Of a stretch of 64,000 nucleotides of DNA, positions 32,601 through 44,562 are shown in pieces (positions within the stretch are counted from its first letter, which is position 1; each line of letters opens with the position of its first letter). The notes under the pieces were generated by a model that was given only the letters and a program-made list of their open reading frames with translations, had not been told where the DNA came from and did no database searches. The position numbers and the translations under genes are program-made. Source of the DNA: Temnothorax longispinosus (lineage: Eukaryota; Arthropoda; Insecta; Hymenoptera; Formicidae); the NCBI RefSeq assembly GCF_030848805.1, contig NC_092368.1, forward strand, positions 7,428,238 through 7,492,237, in the 5' to 3' direction.

Positions 32601-35600
32601 TTCGTAACTCAACTTCGGTTCTGATCATTTACTTTTGCCAAATTGACTAGTGTTATGATTTATCGTCGGGATAATAACTTTTCGCAGTTCGGTCATCTGT
32701 GATCTCAAATCCAGGTACAATATCAGGTCGTTTATTTAAATCTCACGGCATTTCTCTTGCCGAAATACTCTCTCTCGAAATCTCTTTCGAATTCCTCGCC
32801 TCCATTATTCAGCGTTTCCAACCGAACGGCCGCGTTGCGACCAGACGCGACGTCGTGAGAGCGAAAATCGATGCCGCGATGACGCGATCGACGCCGAATG
32901 ATAATAAGCATCGTTGTATGTTTTGCCAGCGACATTCGCCGCGTGATAGCGACCAGTCGTTTCTGGCCGACTGGAATCTCGCCTCCTTGGAAAACGCCCT
33001 TTTCTCGATTTCTCGTCTTCCACGAGACTTTCCGATGGTACGCGATTATTAAAAATATATATTTTCAGTCTGACGCTAAACATAAAATAGATGTTACATA
33101 TACGCTATAAGTTTATTAGTAGAATATATTTAGAGAATCATAAATTTATATGTAAGTTATAAAGTTATAAAGCAGTTCATCGGAAGAGATACAAATAGGG
33201 CATTTCGCAGCCTTGTTGGCGGCACGCTAGGGTTTAATTACCCGAGTTCTGGAATTATTCCTTTTCTCCCGCGGGAAAGATATATTCCGAGGTTTAACCC
33301 TCGGCAGGACCGAGTGATGTGTAACACAGCGAGCTGAGGGTGAAAGTCGTTTATTGTAGAAAATTCGGGAATATCGAGAGTTAGTTGCAGAAACGTCAGT
33401 TTTACTCTGGATTAGTCAGGCGATCTGCCGTGAAAATTCAAGTCGATGCTTTTGTGATTCTCCATGGAAAACTCGTTGGTCTGTCGATCATTACGTGCAG
33501 GATCGATAATTGGCGCTCAATGGTCGTTCAGTTTCGGATCATGTGAGGAGGAGGCAAAAGAAGCTACAGGATTACGATTCCCTTTTCGTAGAAGAGCGTT
33601 TGCGAGCGCCTTTACGAGGGAAGACGAAATTGTCGCGGCGCAATTAATGACGAGGAGCAACAGCGACGCAAAAAGCGTTGTTTGTCCGAGATCGAGATAC
33701 ACGTCCCGCGGCGCTTAAAGCAGCAATTAAAAGCTCGTTACTCACGTCCATCTATTAATTATTCGAAAAACCGGCCGGGCGTATCGTGCGGAAGCGGAAG
33801 CTCCGGAAGATCTGCATCGAACGTCAAACTCAACGTCGACGAAGTAGTCTCGGTAGAAATGATGAGAAATCGAAATCGTTTAACGTGATCCAAAAAATTA
33901 TCGGCAAGATTTGATCGCGATATTCTTAAAAGCTCGAGCTTCTCGCCGTAAACTCAGGAGGCATCAAAAGGCAATTAAAGAACCTAAATCAAATTGTAAA
34001 GCTCAGCAAGACATTTTCGAATAAATGCCTTTATTTAGGGCGTAGAAGACAATCAATTTTTGGAAACCGCTTAAAAAATGAATTCTTACAAGGCATGCCG
34101 CAAGCATGATTTTGTTCTTTAAGAGATTCGTGACTGATGCGCGCGGGGGTCGACAGCGGGCGGCCTGATGACCGCTGTCCTTTCATTACGACCAGATGAT
34201 TCATCTTTCGGTCTGTGAAGGTAGAACGGAGCATTGAAATTGGTATTTTCAACTTATATAGTGGATGTGAGTTACTATTGTTTGCTTCTCGCTTAACAGG
34301 TTTCCAGGATGAAGACTCTCGAATGTTCTAAAATCTACCCGTAGGCGACCGCTCGCTAAAAGACTTAACATGTGACCGACAATTATCTTAACAGAGAACC
34401 TCCCGCGCCGCGCTTTTTTCTGTCGTTCGTCGGACAAAGAGACTCACTGATCTACGAGAATAGCCTACGAGAAAGGTCAATAGTAGGGTTCAGCTGGCAC
34501 GGTCTAGACGTTTAAGTATACAAGAAATTACGCTACTTACTTTTATCTTCATGGCGATAAGGTTTGTGTAAGCGATAAAGCGTGGGATGAGAAGATTTAA
34601 TTTTTTGTTATACAAAAAATCGATCCCGCTGATTGTTTCATCCAACGCAAAAAATCTAAGACAAACGCTAGTACGAGTCGAATAAGTACGTGTGTTTGGA
34701 AGAAAGATATTATAGAAGCACACACGTTTTTATTTCAAAGTAAAAGGACGAAGCAGAGACGTACTTTACGTTTCGTAAAGCTGCATCTCTCATATGTCCC
34801 ATTTGTTGCTCACATTTCTGAGGCATTCGTCTGTGAACGTTATCGCTATCATGATAAGCATCAATCACCCAGCCACGCAGCGCGCGTGAAATTGTAATAC
34901 ACGATCCGTATCTTTTACGATTCAAATTTTTTCACGGCGCCTTTTTAGAATTTTTCATTTGTGCGGAGCCGAATGCTGCCATTTCACGAGCATAGGTGAA
35001 TAATTTTTACCCGTATTCTTTGTGGCACGCTTCAATAAGTAAGAGCGGAACGATTTGCTCCGTTTTATTCATACAGACATACCAAAATCGTCAATCGATG
35101 ATGTCAAGCTTGATAAAAGGTTCTCGCGGTATGTTTTAATTACGAGCTGGGAATTAACTTCGAACCCCCATATCTCGCATCTGTCACTAAACGCATGATA
35201 TGAATATGGGCCTTTGAATCTGCGGAGGTCAGGTCTTGAGCTCCTGTTTCCTGCAGACCCCGTCCGCCCCCACAGTGACGTAACCACCGACCGTGCATCC
35301 TCACGTGCACATACACAGCGTGCATACACGCGCATACATAGGTACACGCACAGGTTCTCTTGAAGCGTGAGCAATGGCAAGCTCGTTATGAGTAAAAGTA
35401 AAAACCTACCAGTTGTAGGAAATTAACGAACATAATACGGACCGACGTTGATGAATTTGCTAAATTCTGACACTTCGCTCCCCTCCCACCATAGTTCCGT
35501 CTCTTTCCGCAACCCTTCACATCTCGGTCTTTTTTTTTTTTTTGCAACTCACGTCGCGGTCGCGTACAGGAAATGGAAACGGTGACCGCGTCGCGCCGCG

Positions 35601-35719
35601 CCGCACCGCGTCATAGTCATCGTGGTCATTCTATATATCTCTTTCACTGCCCGCCCCCTTTTTTCCCTCACTGTCCCTCGTATCGCTGTGAGCTCTCTCT
35701 GTTTCTCCCCTCCCCTCTC

Positions 35720-35720
<1 letters not shown>

Positions 35721-35764
<44 letters not shown>
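35721..35764. repeat. (TC)n microsatellite
   Basis: About 20 TC units within a longer pyrimidine-rich stretch (35640-35764). Confidence 0.95.
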
Positions 35765-35765
<1 letters not shown>

Positions 35766-38700
35766 GCGTTCTCGGTGTGGCGCATCTCTAGAAACCCAAA
35801 CGACGTCCGAGCCGGCTCGGGTTTCGTCTTTTTTGTCCTGGGTCCGCCCTTTTCAAAGCGCTCGCTCAAGGAGAAACGGACGTAGACGGGGGGGGGGGGC
35901 GTATTTCGTTCGTTACACGGTAACGATCGATCAACGTGACCGCACAACCGCACTGAGCCGCACCGAGCGAACCGCGGAGAGAGAGAGCACCGGGACCGAC
36001 GGGGGACGGCCCATCCTGGGGCAAAGGGACGCGGTCAAAGATCGGTTACCGAGGCCCTTCCTCTGGCACTCTTTGAGAGCGCTTGAATTTTGTAACTATT
36101 TTGACGAAATATCTTGTTATCTCATCTTCTCTGAAAATTACGAATACCAATCTCGTGTGTGAATGCGATATTATGCTTTGATAAGATACTGTCGTGTATG
36201 AACGAGAAATTCGTATTAAACTCTACTGAACAAATGAAAGATTGTGATTGACGCCTTGCAAAACTGGGAAAATTAATTATATCGGTAATACAACGTGATA
36301 TTTCATTTAAAGCTCGCATTGGCACCAACAAAATTTTCTCGAGATAGCTAGATGTGGAATTATGGAATATATACGGACATTACGATTTATTCTGCTGCAT
36401 CTCAAAAGTTGTAAAATACGTCAAGGATTTAAATATATTTAATTTTTTGTAAAGCTATGGTCGTTAAAGTCTAATATGGCAGCACGTTTATTTCGCGAAA
36501 TAACAATTCATAATAGTTCTCGGAAAAACGTCGTTCGCCGCAACTCCTCGGGCGAAAAGCGCGTTTATTTAATCGCCTTGGGCATATATTTCAAAAAGTC
36601 ATTAGCACTCGCACGTTTCGCAGAAAGGGCCGTCGGATTTAACCGCGTCCGTAATTTCCCTCGTGCCGGGCCGACCCTTGTCCGTGAAAAATGTGCGCCG
36701 CGGCGGATCCTGAAAGAGGATCGACGAGGCATTTTGGCGGGCACAAAGGCGGGGAATTCGCGATCGGCAGTACCATATGGAGGGAAAAACGTGGTGGAGG
36801 ACCGCGAGAAAGCCTAGGAAAATCGGTTCTCTCCGGTCGCGCCGTGCGATTCTTATTGATCGAACATACAGAACATACAGAACGTTTGTTTCCGATTGTT
36901 TTTTCAAATGCCCGGTGCAGGAAAAACGCCCCGAAACACAGCCTGAAAAAAGTTAAAAGAATCGAAAAATATCACACAAAAATTTAAAAGTAAAATAGAA
37001 AGTTCTAAAATATACGAAAAATATCTTGGCGACAATAGCTATGATTTACAGCGGATTGGAAGAACGTTTCTTTTTCTACTTGCCTTTTATCATTTATCGC
37101 GTTTAACGTTATTTCAAAAGTGTCTTCAGAATGGCACTTTCCTTCCTCTTAATCTTTATCCTTCGATTGTCAGCTGTGTCCTTCTCTAAAGAATTTTCAG
37201 GAGAAAAAATTCAGGTTACTAGCACCTGATAAATTTCTACCAATATCGAAAATTTTCCATTTTCCAGCATTCGATGCGTTCATGGCGTTCTGTCCTTGAT
37301 TATAGGCGACATCGCATTCCGCTGATGTTGGCCAATTTTTGCCAGTCGTCCAGATCGGCGCCTTTACCTTCGCGCGCATCGAAGCTGCACGGAAGAAAAA
37401 ATTTGCCTCGGCGGCGGCGCGGAATTTCCGGAGGAACGGGCTCGGTTTTATCTATCGCACGAATTATTGACGGGATGTGAGGGAAGCAGACGGCGGGATA
37501 TATACAGGGTGTCCGGCAAACATATAGCCGCCCGAGCGCTCGCAGATGGAAGGAATTATTTCGTAATTACACGTAATACATGTAATGTAGTGCTTAAAAC
37601 TAACGAAGCGTGATGTGTTATCGTCGTTAATATTTCCGAAAGGAACGCGGTATTTTAATGATGCAACGTACGTTAATCGACATTTATTAACTGCTTTAGT
37701 ATCGACTTTAATCAGCATCTTCGTTAAAGTAGTAACATTAATTCTCTCATTAGATGAGGAATCTAATTATTAAAGAATCAAGGTCGGAAAATATAGAGAA
37801 GTGACGTATAGTTTCGACGGTCATTGCAATTCCCGGAATTTCCACGTCTCTTTTTAAGTTGTTATAAATTGGTTATAAAGTTCTTCTTTTCTTGGAAGAT
37901 TCATCCTTCCATGGACAATTCGACCCGCTACTCGGAAAAGTCGATCGTTTTCCTAGAAAATACTCGCAACCGCCGTCTAGATGTTTCACCGAACAATTCC
38001 CGAGACCGGTCGTTTCGACCGCACTATATTTCGATATTGCCGATATTTGAGGAAGTTCAGGAACGATTTTTTTACGCGGCCACAACCGGCCAATAGCCGC
38101 CGGAGTTATTACGACCCCCTTTTTCGAGACGCAGTCTGGTCACATACAGGGTGTACGAGAGAGTCATCGCCTTTACCGCAAAATATTTTTTATCGTCTAT
38201 CCGATAATCGCTGAAGATTATATAACGGAAAATATCCAGTTTTTTCCAATTTTATCTCAAACGAGCGAATTTTTTCAATTCAATGTTCCTATTAAAAAGT
38301 AACCGTTTTGAGGATATTATCAAGAATTCCATATTCAAAAGATGATTTTCAGTCCATTTTTATTCCGCTAACGGTTTGCATTTTCATATTTTAGATTGAA
38401 TAATAAATCTGAAAGATTACTTGAACGCGCGCATACATAATTCCTGTGAGTTCGTCTCCCCTCCCCCCCTACCCTTAGAAACCATTATCCGTCACGGCTC
38501 GGGGCACGACTGCTGCCGGGGTTAAATTTCAACGCAGGCTGATAGATATATATATATATACCGATGCGGGATATAGCAGATGATAGGGGAATTATCGTGT
38601 CTCGTTGAAACCCTCACCAGTCGCACGTCGTTGTTATGTAACGTCGGTCACGACATTAGGTAATTAAGAAGCGTCGCGAGCGAACGAGCGAGCGCGCGGA

Positions 38701-40419
38701 AACATCGTCGTAGTCATCGTCGTGGTCTCTGGAAAGGCTTCCGAACAACATCGCTGGACTTCGCGGATTGGGGATGAAAAACGGGCACGTTGTTCGTCGC
38801 GACACGGCGGCGTCGGGAATACCGGTTTCAAAAGCCTCGATAAGCACTAACCAATCGCCGGAAATTGCAGTTTGATAACAGATGCTTGTTAATGATCTTG
38901 GAGCAACCTTGAGGTGTTTAAAAGGTTTTATAAAGTTCGAGATTATGATATCTCGCTGTTTCTCAAGTTTCGAAAGACTTTAGAGCACTAAACGTAATCG
39001 TCTAATTCTTAGTCGTGCGAAGGTGACACGGTCTCGCGAGACGGTCGCATTCAGCGATAAATCCACGCCAAAAGGACACGAGTCTTAGTCATTACCTGAC
39101 ACTTCGTTTAAAAAACCAGTGGTAGATGCGGACTGGGAGAGCGAGACTGAGCGGGCTTTAGAGGTCCGAGGGGAAGCGGGTGAAGAGTCAGGGGGAAGAA
39201 GAAGAGAAAGAAGATGAATTAGGCACGTTATTAGGTACCGCGGATTGTGCAGTTTCGAAACTCGCTAACGTAAGTCGTGGCTGGCTCCTTCTATTTCGCG
39301 ATACGCCACCATACTTTACAACACTGAGGTGGCTCTTTCTTTCTTCCGTTTCTCTTCTTTTTTCTTTCTCTTGCGAACAGTAGCGCGATGTTAGATGCGT
39401 GCATATAAAATCCGATCGCTCCGCTATAGCCACGAAAGGAAGAAAGAGAAACCTCACGAACGAGGGACGAGCATGCGCCATTGTTGTCGAAAGGGAGGAG
39501 GGGCGTCTCGCCGTCAGGATGAATCAGGAACAAGGGTGGCAGGGGGAGAAGCTCATGAGGCCCGAGATATAATCGCTCCGAGTTTTCCGTGCCCCCCACG
39601 TGTATGTCGGGGGGCGACTTGTACCGAAATTAACTTTCCACTCAAGTTGCTGTTCTAAGTGAAAGGGCATGAAGAAATAAAGACTAAGTATAGCAAAAGG
39701 GCAGATAAGAAAAATGGTTCAGAAATAGCAGTTTTCGAATCTTCGGCATCGAGGACATCGACTAATCGTTCACGGTTCTGTTTAAATCTTTTTGATTGTG
39801 AATACAATTAAAAGTGGACGAAAGTGAACAAAGTGAAAATTTCTGTTGTATTTATCCCTGAAATTATTTTTTGTCTGTTTTTTTAGAGAGAATTTATTCT
39901 AGAATGTCAACATTCCCTTCTTTTATGCTTTACAACCAAACATATCTGCAAAGTTAAAGTTTAGTTTAAGGTCAGCTTAAAAGTGATTATTGTAAATCTT
40001 CATAAAGTAAAAAAAGGGAAAAAGAAGGATTTATTATGTGTTTCCAAATAAATACGACAATTGGGATAAAAATAAAATTAGTGTGGTTAATTGTAACGAT
40101 ATTAAAGCTAATACTGTGCATTAACTACGTCGATATTAAAGCTAATAATAAGTAAAAGAAAGAACGTGAGACAGGAAGAATAACAGATGCCAGTATCGCC
40201 AAGAGCGAGAGAGTCTAGGGAGATAGAAAAGCTGGGACGCTGCCGAATTTTATAGTCTCCGGAGCGAAATACCTCTTTTGTGTTCAAAGCGCATACACAG
40301 ACCAATGTGCCAAAAAAGCTGTGCCGTCTTATTGTCGAACAAGTAACGTTCATTCTCCTTTTCTAGAACGCTGTGAAGCGAGAGAAATGAGCTTCTTACG
40401 TATTCGCGAACGTCCGCCC

Positions 40420-40420
<1 letters not shown>

Positions 40421-40483
<63 letters not shown>

Positions 40484-40490
40484 CTCCTCT
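40421..40490. repeat. (CT)n-(CTTT)n microsatellite
   Basis: CT dinucleotides pass into CTTT tetranucleotides on the plus strand. Confidence 0.95.
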
Positions 40491-40657
40491 TCCCATCTAA
40501 TACACATGCATACATCTACATATGCCGCATTTTGCTCACACATTGTCATTCAAGCGCACGCACATGCACGCACGCACACACGCACGCGCACGCGAGCACA
40601 TATTTTCGCTTACATAGGTATTAACATATCCAACTTACGCACATATGAGGAAGCATA

Positions 40658-40891
40658 GAGGGTGTCCTATTTTAAGAATGATTTCGCGAATATCGTTAAA
40701 ATTACGTTGTTTAAATCGAAAGATATATCAGACGACAGTTGAAGAGTTTCGGAAGGGGGGTATCGCCTATATAATGGCCTCTTTATGGCAGGGAACGTAT
40801 CTCGAATACTTGAATCGCCATCAAAGGTCATTTTTTCTTTTTTTTCCAAATGCAATGACCTACCATATGTGACAAAATGGGACACCCTGTA
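40658..40891. mobile_element. 234-bp MITE with AGGGTGTCC termini
   Basis: Starts agagggtgtcctatttta and ends acaaaatgggacaccctgt, an inverted repeat of about 15 bp. The interior is AT-rich and not palindromic. The terminal motif recurs elsewhere in the window. Confidence 0.65.
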
Positions 40892-41147
40892 TGCACGCAC
40901 ACACCTCCACGGCACGGCGGCACGCACGGGCTCTTTGTCCGAACGGCGTCCCGAGATCGTTACACGCCGCGCGCGATACCGCCGTAGTTCTCTTTTATCG
41001 CCGGTATTACTTCTCTCTCGCATTTAGATATTGTATACTGGTACAGCCCGTATATCCGTTCGTTCGGTTCCACAGGCTCTGGCCGCGCATTTATTATTAT
41101 TACCCCGAACGGTCGGTCCGCCGTATAGAAAGCGAGAAGAAAGGGGG

Positions 41148-41150
<3 letters not shown>

Positions 41151-41219
<69 letters not shown>
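41151..41219. repeat. (GA)n microsatellite
   Basis: About 34 GA units; produces Arg-Glu and Leu-Ser dipeptide ORFs that are not genes. Confidence 0.97.
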
Positions 41220-41224
<5 letters not shown>

Positions 41225-41471
41225 GAAAGGTACCTTTATATCGCGGGTCCTTAAACGGCCCCCTCGCGCCACTATCCACCATCCGGGAGGAATCCTCGTT
41301 CGTGAGAGCTCTATTTCGCATGGAGGGATCGGAAGCCCACTTCCCATCGCTCGCCGTATTGCACAAGGGATGTGCAGAGTGTACGATTTTGCATACAAGC
41401 GTGTTCTATGGAATTTCTTTCTGTTCAGATTCCGTTTTAAATCGTACTCTCCTGTCAAAAAATCTCGCTTA

Positions 41472-41582
41472 CCCAGACAACACGCATGTCTCAAATCGGA
41501 CATATAAAAGACTTCTTAAAGATGCCATTAAGACGTCTTTAAGACGTCTTATGTCCCGATTTGAGAGATTGTGTTCACTAGG
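41472..41582. mobile_element. Palindromic MITE, AAGACGTCTT family, copy 1
   Basis: Starts cccagacaacacgcatgtct; reversed right end acctagtgaacacaatctct; both continue caaatcgg-gacat. The core is aagacgtctttaagacgtct. Confidence 0.7.
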
Positions 41583-42198
41583 TATGCTAGCGATATATTT
41601 GCGCAGAAAGTGAATCGTGACCGTGAAATAAAGATATCGAAGGAAAAAGCGCGAAAAGTGATGCCTACATTAAAATGTCACGGAGAAAAGTTATTTGGCG
41701 CGATAGGAACTAGAAAATCTACCTAGGGAACAGAATCCGCCTCTCCCTCCGAAGGTTGGAAGGTAATGGCGCCATGTAATCGGGACATCCCGTAGACACG
41801 GACTACGCGAAAGACCCAGCGACCGTACTTGGGCGTTAACCGATGTCAGTAAAACCGGCCCGGCCCCAAGTAGCCAACTAGGAAAAACTAACGCGTTTCC
41901 CTCCGCCCTGATGCCCCCAGCTTGTGAAAATAATCTACGGTGTTCTGCCCGCTTCGCTACGCGCGCGTCGGATAAAAACCAAGGATTCTCACATGGAGCG
42001 GTTGAACTTTACAGCGCTGTTCAGATACTGGAGGATAACGAGCAATTGCAGCGATACCGTATACCTTGAAATTGGAGTCGAACAATTGCAGCTCTAGTAA
42101 TTCCTAATTAGTCGAATATTTTACAGCGAACAATCAGTTTCTTTGTAGAGGTCTTCCATAGAAAAAACTATCATGATGTATGTACGTTGTAGAATAAC
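41583..42198. other. Spacer between family copies, including an unassigned GC-rich block
   Basis: 41730-41960 is GC-rich (cgcctctccctccgaaggtt at its start, ccagcttgtgaaaataatct at its end) and unlike its AT-rich neighbours. It has no long ORF and no family I recognise. Confidence 0.4.
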
Positions 42199-42359
42199 CC
42201 CAGACAATACGCATGTCCCAAATCGGGACATATATATAACGTCCTAAAGACATTTTAATGATGTCTTTAAGACGTCTTATGATTGACATCTTTAAAACGT
42301 CTTAATGACGTCTTTAAGACGTCATATGTCCCGATTTGGGCCATTGTATTCACTGTGGG
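42199..42359. mobile_element. Palindromic MITE, AAGACGTCTT family, copy 2
   Basis: Starts ccccagacaatacgcatgtc; cccaaatcgggacatat pairs with atatgtcccgatttggg. The core has three aagacgtc-type boxes (aatgatgtctttaagacgtc, gtcttaatgacgtctttaag). The right end is attcactgtggg. Confidence 0.75.
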
Positions 42360-42373
42360 ATGTTAATCCTTCT

Positions 42374-42510
42374 CTCAGACAGCACGCATGTCCAAAAGCG
42401 GGACATAAGGCGTCTAAAAGACATCTTTCAGACATCTTTTAGACGTCTTACGAAAAAAGATGTCTAAAAGACGTCTTAGGTCTCGATTTTGGACATGGTG
42501 CTGTTTGGGC
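42374..42510. mobile_element. Palindromic MITE, AAGACGTCTT family, copy 3
   Basis: Starts ctcagacagcacgcatgtcc and ends ggacatggtgctgtttggg. The core uses a diverged box, gtctaaaagacatctt. Confidence 0.7.
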
Positions 42511-43785
42511 TATTTAACAGATGCAAACACTGGCGGTAGGTACATTAAATGTATAAACCGAAAAAAATTTAATTTATCGCAATGCTGACTTCCAATTCTA
42601 AATAAGGAATCCAATATTTTTCGTTACTTAAAGCGTTTCCGTCAACATCGCGAAGCGCCTGATCGATCGTCTCGTTTTTCTATCACTATCGCTCGATGCA
42701 GTTCTTCAAAAGCCAGGGAAGGATGAAAGACAGGAGAAATAAAAGAGGACGGCTGAATAATCCGGGGTATACTCTCGAATGCGTCTGCTTGTCCCTCGCT
42801 GAAAACGTGAATTCTCTCTCGTTTCGTATCAATCGTCAAATTTTTCGAAACCGTCGTGCTTTCCATCGGACAATCATCATTGCCCCTCCCTTTTCACTTC
42901 TTCCACTTCACGACTTCATCCTTTCGTTCCCCATACCCGTCATCCGTCAGCAGCCTGCTCGCTGTGAACATGGCCGAGCGATAGTTGCGCGCCGCGCGCA
43001 CATACAGACTCAAACACACAATACACACACACACACACATTTTATAGTTCACTACTGTTAACTCGGCCTTAAAAAAAGTGACGTAAACTGCCTCAAATTA
43101 TTAACATATATGTATATGTATAGTGTGTACATACGGAGTAGCCCGGAAAAGGAGGACGGAGTCGGGTCAAAGGGGGATAACGTTTCTCGAGCGCGACTCG
43201 CCGGCGAGATGGTCGCGGACTTAACAATTCACCGCGAACGGAATCTCGCGCGAGGAAAATTTGCCAAGCTGTCGGATGTTCGAAGAATCGTGGAGACGTT
43301 AACGCAAGACAGCCGATTGCGTTCTTTGAGGGAGAAGGTATCGATCTCCAAACTCGCTCGAGAATCGGTTCCTGCTGTGCCGTCAATCCGTCGTCTGTGG
43401 CCGGGCCACCTCGTACATGTATGAGCTAGCGCCCTTACTACTGACTGAGCGAGAAAGCCTATATCGTGTAACGTACGTTAAAATACTTGCAGTATGCTAT
43501 CGTCTAAGCGAGAATGTGAGAAAGTACGTCTGTATGTCTATGCATTGGTAGAGGCGAGGACACGCTTTTGCGAGAATAGTCGACCGTTCGGCGAGGTTGG
43601 GATACCGTAACAACTGCTCACGAATTAACGTCGAGATTCGTTAATGTCGAAAGTAAGATACACTCTTGAAAAGGGTCGCAGAACGGTGCCGAAATACAGA
43701 TTTTTAGATAAAGCGAAAGATGTAAAATGATGGTGATAATTACACGATGCGATCCAGACCTTATACGCAATCATTTGGAGCGGAA

Positions 43786-43918
43786 ACCGAATACTGCTCC
43801 AGCCTTATTTTCATTATTCCAGATGATATAATCCTAATTAATTAATTAATTTAAGTCACAAAGTGATCATGCTGTCATAGACATGTTAAGTTTCACGCGA
43901 GGCTGGAAGTATTCGGTT
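43786..43918. mobile_element. Short TIR element, about 133 bp
   Basis: Aaccgaatactgctccagcc on the left is mirrored by ggctggaagtattcggtt on the right. Confidence 0.6.
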
Positions 43919-43982
43919 GGTACAATCTTACTTTTTATTAAAAACCGCTATTGGTTATTACTCAGATAACTGAACCCATTAA

Positions 43983-44134
43983 CCATAGATGGATCCAGCC
44001 CTTCCGATCTGAAAGGCTTAAACTCGCAACGACTAAAATAGTTACATTACTTCGGCGTAGCCTAGTTTTTATTTAGTAATATTTCCGTGAACTTGAAGCC
44101 ATTTCTCTCTCCAATACACTGGATCCATCTGTGG
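43983..44134. mobile_element. Short TIR element, about 152 bp
   Basis: Ccatagatggatccag on the left, ctggatccatctgtgg on the right: a 16-bp inverted repeat with one mismatch. It lies 65 bp from the previous element. Confidence 0.6.
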
Positions 44135-44465
44135 CGCGATATATCGATCGCTACCTCGATCGATTCGGTTCCCCGCGCGCTGCCCCATGGCACGTTTCGA
44201 TTTCGCCGAACAGAAGTGCGTATCTGAAGACGGCGAAATAGCAGCGTATATTTCTAACGAGAGAAGAAATTAGAAATGGGAGAACGGGCGAGGCGAGGGC
44301 ACGAAGAGAGGAACCGATCGCGCGAATGCGCCCGCGCATAAATCGAACGAGGACAAGAGTATCGATTCAACCGGCTGCCGGTGGACGCGATAACTCCTCG
44401 CTTATCGTTCGCCGGAATCCGTAGAAAACCAGAAGACACGCTTGGTCTGTTTGACCAGATAAGCT

Positions 44466-44562
44466 CGTTCATGGGAGAAAGAGAGAGAGGGAGAGAGAGA
44501 CATGTGTGTATGAGAGAGACTTTCTCTCTCTCTATCTCTTTCTCTCTCCTTTTCTCTCGCAC
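44466..44562. repeat. GA tract followed by TC tract (self-complementary)
   Basis: Gagaaagagagagagggaga and gagagagact are followed by tctctctctctatctctttc, so the two halves can pair as a hairpin with a tgtgtgt loop. Confidence 0.8.

Larger units (their letters stand above)
29648..41471. other. Gene-poor region downstream of the Corto-like gene
   Basis: About 11.8 kb without a supported gene. Moderately GC-rich islands (30000-30250, 30880-31380, 35480-36080, 36600-36860, 38460-38840, 39420-39620) give many short overlapping ORFs with no family resemblance or coherent splice sites. Low-complexity CA-rich and CT-rich strings are common. Distinct repeats are listed separately. It could be intergenic, intronic to a gene outside the window, or a noncoding transcript. 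Confidence 0.5.

Noticed and set aside
40891..41613. 240-codon ORF with a long Arg-Glu repeat
   Set aside because: The centre is a (GA)n microsatellite and the flanks have no recognisable similarity.
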